Positions 61,125 to 64,000 of a DNA stretch of 64,000 nucleotides are shown piece by piece. The first letter of the stretch is position 1. Each line of letters starts with the position of its first letter. The stretch comes from Bacillota bacterium (lineage in GTDB: Bacteria; Bacillota; Limnochordia; Darwinibacteriales; DTU012). The DNA is taken from assembly GCA_012520795.1 (NCBI GenBank), contig JAAYNP010000047.1, forward strand, positions 42,613 to 106,612, in the 5' to 3' direction. The notes below the pieces were generated by a model. The model worked only from the letters and a program-made list of their open reading frames with translations. It was not told the DNA's origin and searched no databases. The position numbers and the translations under genes are program-made.

Positions 61125-62372
61125 ATGAAAATACCTGAGCTTTTGGCGCCGGCCGGAAATATGGAAAAAGCCAAGGTGGCGATTGCCTATGGGGCAGATG
61201 CGATCTATCTTTCTGGCGAACTCTACGGGATGCGGGCCCAGGCAGGGAATTTTACCAACGATGAAATAGAGGAAGCGGTCAGGTACGCCCATGAGCGGGG
61301 CGTGAAGGTGTATGTGACGGTGAATATTATCCCCCACAACCAGCATCTTGACGGTCTGCCCGAGTACATTGCCTTTCTTAAGAGCATTGGTGTGGATGCG
61401 ATCATCGTATCCGATGTGGGCGTCATCAGCATTGCCAGGCGCTCTGCCCCTGAGCTGCCGCTGCATTTAAGCACTCAGGCCAACACTGTCAATCGGGAGG
61501 CAGCCTGCTTTTGGAGTGATTTTGGCATTGCCAGGATTGTCCTTGCCCGGGAAGTGACCCGGGAAGAAATCGAGGAGATTCGCTCCAATGTTACCTGTGA
61601 GTTGGAACTATTTGTCCACGGAGCGATGTGCATGGCTTATTCAGGGCGGTGCCTGCTGAGTGCAGTCATGACGGGAAGGGAAGCAAACCTGGGAGCCTGC
61701 ACCCAGGGCTGCCGCTGGAAGTATTCGGTGATGGAAACCAAGCGGCCGGGTGAGTATTTCCCCATTGAGGAAAGCAAAGAAGGGACTTATATCTTCAATT
61801 CCAAAGATCTGTGCCTGCTGGAGTATCTTCCCGAGGTGATCGCCACCAGTGTGGACAGCCTCAAGATCGAAGGGCGGATGAAAAGCGCCTACTATGTGGG
61901 GACTGTTGTCAGGGCCTACCGCAAGGCTTTGGATGATTACGCCGCCAACCCGGAAGGGTACCGGCTCGATCCAGAACTTTTGGCGGAAGTGAACAAGGTA
62001 AGCCACCGCCCCTATTATCCAGGCTTTTTCTTCGGGGAGCGGATCGGGATTTATACGACGAGTTCGGCATATATCCAAACCCATGACTTTGTGGGCACTG
62101 TGGAATCCTATGACCATCAGGCCGGGGAAGCGCTGATCGGCGTCCGCAATTTCTTCCCATCCGGATCCCGAGTGGAGATCATCCAACCCCAAGGCGATCT
62201 GGTTGAGGTGGATGTGAAGGAGATTATGAATGATGAGGACGGTGCTCTGCTTGAGGCTGCCCATGCCAACTACCGGGTGCGGATCAAGACACCTCCGGTA
62301 AAGCCAATGTCGATGCTGAGGATTGCCAGGGCAGATTTGGACGGGGCGGTGGTGCAGCGGGAATCGAGGTGA
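61125..62372 (+). CDS. Peptidase U32 family protein
   Basis: The 415-residue product has PELLAPAGNMEKAKVAIAYG, VHGAMCMAYSGRCLLSA and GACTQGCRWKY, the four conserved cysteines of the U32 group, and a C-terminal beta domain. Some U32 members (TrhP, RlhA) hydroxylate RNA rather than cut proteins. This is the single-gene type, where Bacillus has the pair yrrN-yrrO; it could be the TrhP type but that cannot be decided. GAGGTGAACTT precedes the ATG. Confidence 0.88.
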   Translation: MKIPELLAPAGNMEKAKVAIAYGADAIYLSGELYGMRAQAGNFTNDEIEEAVRYAHERGVKVYVTVNIIPHNQHLDGLPEYIAFLKSIGVDAIIVSDVGVISIARRSAPELPLHLSTQANTVNREAACFWSDFGIARIVLAREVTREEIEEIRSNVTCELELFVHGAMCMAYSGRCLLSAVMTGREANLGACTQGCRWKYSVMETKRPGEYFPIEESKEGTYIFNSKDLCLLEYLPEVIATSVDSLKIEGRMKSAYYVGTVVRAYRKALDDYAANPEGYRLDPELLAEVNKVSHRPYYPGFFFGERIGIYTTSSAYIQTHDFVGTVESYDHQAGEALIGVRNFFPSGSRVEIIQPQGDLVEVDVKEIMNDEDGALLEAAHANYRVRIKTPPVKPMSMLRIARADLDGAVVQRESR

Positions 62373-62460
62373 GACAGGGGACGGTTCTGTGTCCTTGCTG
62401 TGTCCCTTGATCGGCCAAAAACTACTGCATGGTGAGACACGGAACAGTTCTGTGTCTCGT
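62371..62460 (+). repeat. REP-like repeat pair
   Basis: Two related units, GAGACAGGGGACGGTTCTG (62371 on) and GAGACACGGAACAGTTCTG (62434 on), lie 63 bases apart. The second forms a near palindrome between GAGACAC (62434-62440) and GTGTCTC (62452-62458). The GGGGACGGTTCT type is a dispersed repeat in many Clostridia-like genomes; I see no other copy in this window. It fills much of the gap between the U32 gene and rlmD. Confidence 0.65.
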
Positions 62461-62536
62461 CTATGTCTAGCAAAGATTGATATGGCAGGGAGACGGGTTG
62501 CCAGGCGGTAAGTTAAGATGGAAGTAGGGAAGCTGT

Positions 62537-63916
62537 ATGAAGCAGCCGGGACAGCAGACCGTGAACAAAGGTGAAACTTATCAGATCGAGATCACTGACA
62601 TGACTCACGACGGTGAAGGCGTGGGCCGGGTTGATGATTTTGCCGTTTTTGTGCCTGAAGCCTTACCGGGAGACGTGGTATTGGCCAGGGTTATCTCCGT
62701 AAAAAAGACTTATGCCAGAGCATTGATTGAAAAGATCCTTACTAAATCGAATCAGCGCATAACCCCTGTTTGCCAGAAGGCAGAATGGTGCGGCGGCTGT
62801 CAGCTGGCTCACATGGATTACAAGCATCAGCTGGCATGGAAGCAGCGGTATGTGGAAGAGGCTTTGAACCGGCTGGGCAAAATCGAGACCAAGGTGCTGC
62901 CGATTATTGGAATGGAAAACCCGGAAGGGTATCGCAACAAGTCCCAGTTCCCTGTCGGTTTTGCCGATAGCAAGCTGGTAATGGGGTTCTTCCAGAAACG
63001 GTCCCATCAGATTGTGGATACGGATCACTGCCGCATTCAGCATCCATTGATTAACAAGGCTTTTCAGAGTGTCAAACAGGTTCTGCGGGACTTGCGCGTT
63101 GAACCGTACAATGAAATCAACCACAGCGGTGTAATCCGGCACGTTGTAATTCGTGTAAGTTTCTGCAATCATGCTCTGATGATTGTTTTCGTAACCCGCA
63201 CTGATGATTTTCCCCACAGGGATGAGTTGATTACCTGCCTGACAAAGGAACTGCCTGAGCCTGCCAGTGTGTATCAGAATATCAACTCCAAGGTAACGAA
63301 TGTTATCTTCGGATCAGAGAGCAGATTGCTCTGGGGTGAACGGTACATAGTGGACCGGATTGGAGATTTGCAGTTCGCCATTTCACCACGGTCTTTTTTC
63401 CAGATCAACCCAATTCAAACCAAAGTCCTTTATGACCTGGTAAAAGGCGCAGCGGCCCTAACGGGTACAGAAACGGTATGGGATCTTTACTGCGGGATTG
63501 GCACCATTGGCCTCTATTTAGCCGCCGATGCAAAACAGATAATTGGTGTGGAGTCTGTGGAAGAAGCGGTAGCCGATGCCCGATTCAATGCAGCGCTAAA
63601 TGGCATTGAGCATGCCAGGTTTATTGCCGGCAAAGCGGAAGATGTGGCCCCAAAATTGCTGCAGGAAGGTTTGCAGCCGGATCTGGTGGTTGTAGATCCG
63701 CCGCGGAAAGGCTGTGATCCGGATCTGCTTGCTACGATTAAGGCCGTCGAGGTGCCAAAGGTGATATACGTTTCCTGCAACCCTGCCACCCTGGCCCGGG
63801 ATTTGAGAATCCTTACGGAGTATGGTTATCAGGTGAAGATGGTGCAGCCAGTGGATTTGTTTCCGGATACAAGTCATGTTGAGACGGTTGTATTGATGTC
63901 AAGGGCAAAAGATTAA
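62537..63916 (+). CDS. rlmD: 23S rRNA (uracil-5-)-methyltransferase RlmD
   Basis: This enzyme makes 5-methyluridine in 23S rRNA (RlmD or RlmCD). The 459-residue product has an N-terminal TRAM domain (GETYQIEITDMTHDGEGVGRVD), the cysteine cluster of a 4Fe-4S centre (VCQKAEWCGGCQLAH), SAM motif YCGIGTIGLYLA and the catalytic cysteine in YVSCNPATLARDL. It could also be a TrmFO-independent TrmA, but the iron-sulfur cysteines favour RlmD. GTAGGGA precedes the ATG. The 84 bases after it are AT-rich and have no gene. Confidence 0.93.
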   Translation: MKQPGQQTVNKGETYQIEITDMTHDGEGVGRVDDFAVFVPEALPGDVVLARVISVKKTYARALIEKILTKSNQRITPVCQKAEWCGGCQLAHMDYKHQLAWKQRYVEEALNRLGKIETKVLPIIGMENPEGYRNKSQFPVGFADSKLVMGFFQKRSHQIVDTDHCRIQHPLINKAFQSVKQVLRDLRVEPYNEINHSGVIRHVVIRVSFCNHALMIVFVTRTDDFPHRDELITCLTKELPEPASVYQNINSKVTNVIFGSESRLLWGERYIVDRIGDLQFAISPRSFFQINPIQTKVLYDLVKGAAALTGTETVWDLYCGIGTIGLYLAADAKQIIGVESVEEAVADARFNAALNGIEHARFIAGKAEDVAPKLLQEGLQPDLVVVDPPRKGCDPDLLATIKAVEVPKVIYVSCNPATLARDLRILTEYGYQVKMVQPVDLFPDTSHVETVVLMSRAKD

Positions 63917-64000
63917 GAGAGCTGAAAACTCTTATATATCAAGGGTTTTAGCAAATATGGGTATGAAACCCACAGGCGAAAACATGAAAATATCGCTTCG

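Overview
The window is one contiguous, gene-dense stretch of bacterial chromosome, moderately GC-rich and with nearly all genes on the + strand. It comes from an endospore-forming member of the Bacillota (Firmicutes), most like the Clostridia or Limnochordia type. The evidence is the set of spore genes (gpr, spoIIP, a GerMN protein, yqfC, yqfD), the CIRCE-controlled hrcA-grpE-dnaK-dnaJ operon, SigI/RsgI, HemW plus HemZ, Shine-Dalgarno sequences of the AGGAGG type before almost every gene, and gene order shared with Bacillus subtilis over long runs. The species cannot be named from the sequence alone. I saw no rRNA, tRNA, CRISPR array, prophage or insertion sequence.

Layout. 1-9.5 kb: end of comEC, holA, rpsT (reverse), the spore protease gpr, a GerMN lipid-phase/secreted protein (reverse), spoIIP, murJ, lepA, hemW. 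9.5-17.8 kb: heat-shock operon hrcA-grpE-dnaK-dnaJ-prmA-rsmE-mtaB, followed by a HIT protein. 17.8-28.8 kb: rpsU, then a block matching the B. subtilis yqeZ-floA-yqfB-yqfC-yqfD-phoH-pgpH-ybeY-dgkA-cdd-era order, with a lipid kinase fused to a PAP2-type phosphatase. 28.8-33.6 kb: sigI-rsgI, queA-tgt-yajC and an orphan secreted protein. 33.6-46.3 kb: hpt (reverse), recJ-apt-relA, an MBL hydrolase, hemZ, a parvulin with a TPR tail, hisS-aspS. 46.3-55.6 kb: an orphan membrane protein (reverse), 6S RNA, tcdA, rarA, an Rrf2 regulator with iscS-iscU, an AI-2E-type exporter, alaS, ireB. 55.6-64 kb: an FtsA/PilM-like ATPase paired with a baseplate-J-like membrane protein, an aldo/keto reductase with ferredoxin domain, ruvX, a DUF1292 protein, mltG, a U32 peptidase, a short repeat cluster and rlmD.

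Function. Most of the window is core housekeeping: protein folding and stress (CIRCE regulon), rRNA and tRNA modification (rsmE, prmA, mtaB, queA, tgt, tcdA, rlmD, ybeY), tRNA charging (hisS, aspS, alaS), nucleotide salvage and alarmones (hpt, apt, cdd, relA, pgpH), cell envelope (murJ, lipid kinase, mltG, ireB) and iron-sulfur assembly (Rrf2-iscS-iscU). The less ordinary content is the FtsA-like/baseplate-J-like pair, the kinase-phosphatase fusion, the parvulin-TPR fusion, two genes that appear to start at ATC codons, a hairpin that sits between the Shine-Dalgarno and the start of alaS, and a set of readable promoters (vegetative sigma, candidate SigE and SigF/G sites, a candidate SigI site). 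The only stretch over 300 bases without a protein gene is about 46621-47003; it holds the 6S RNA gene and its terminator.
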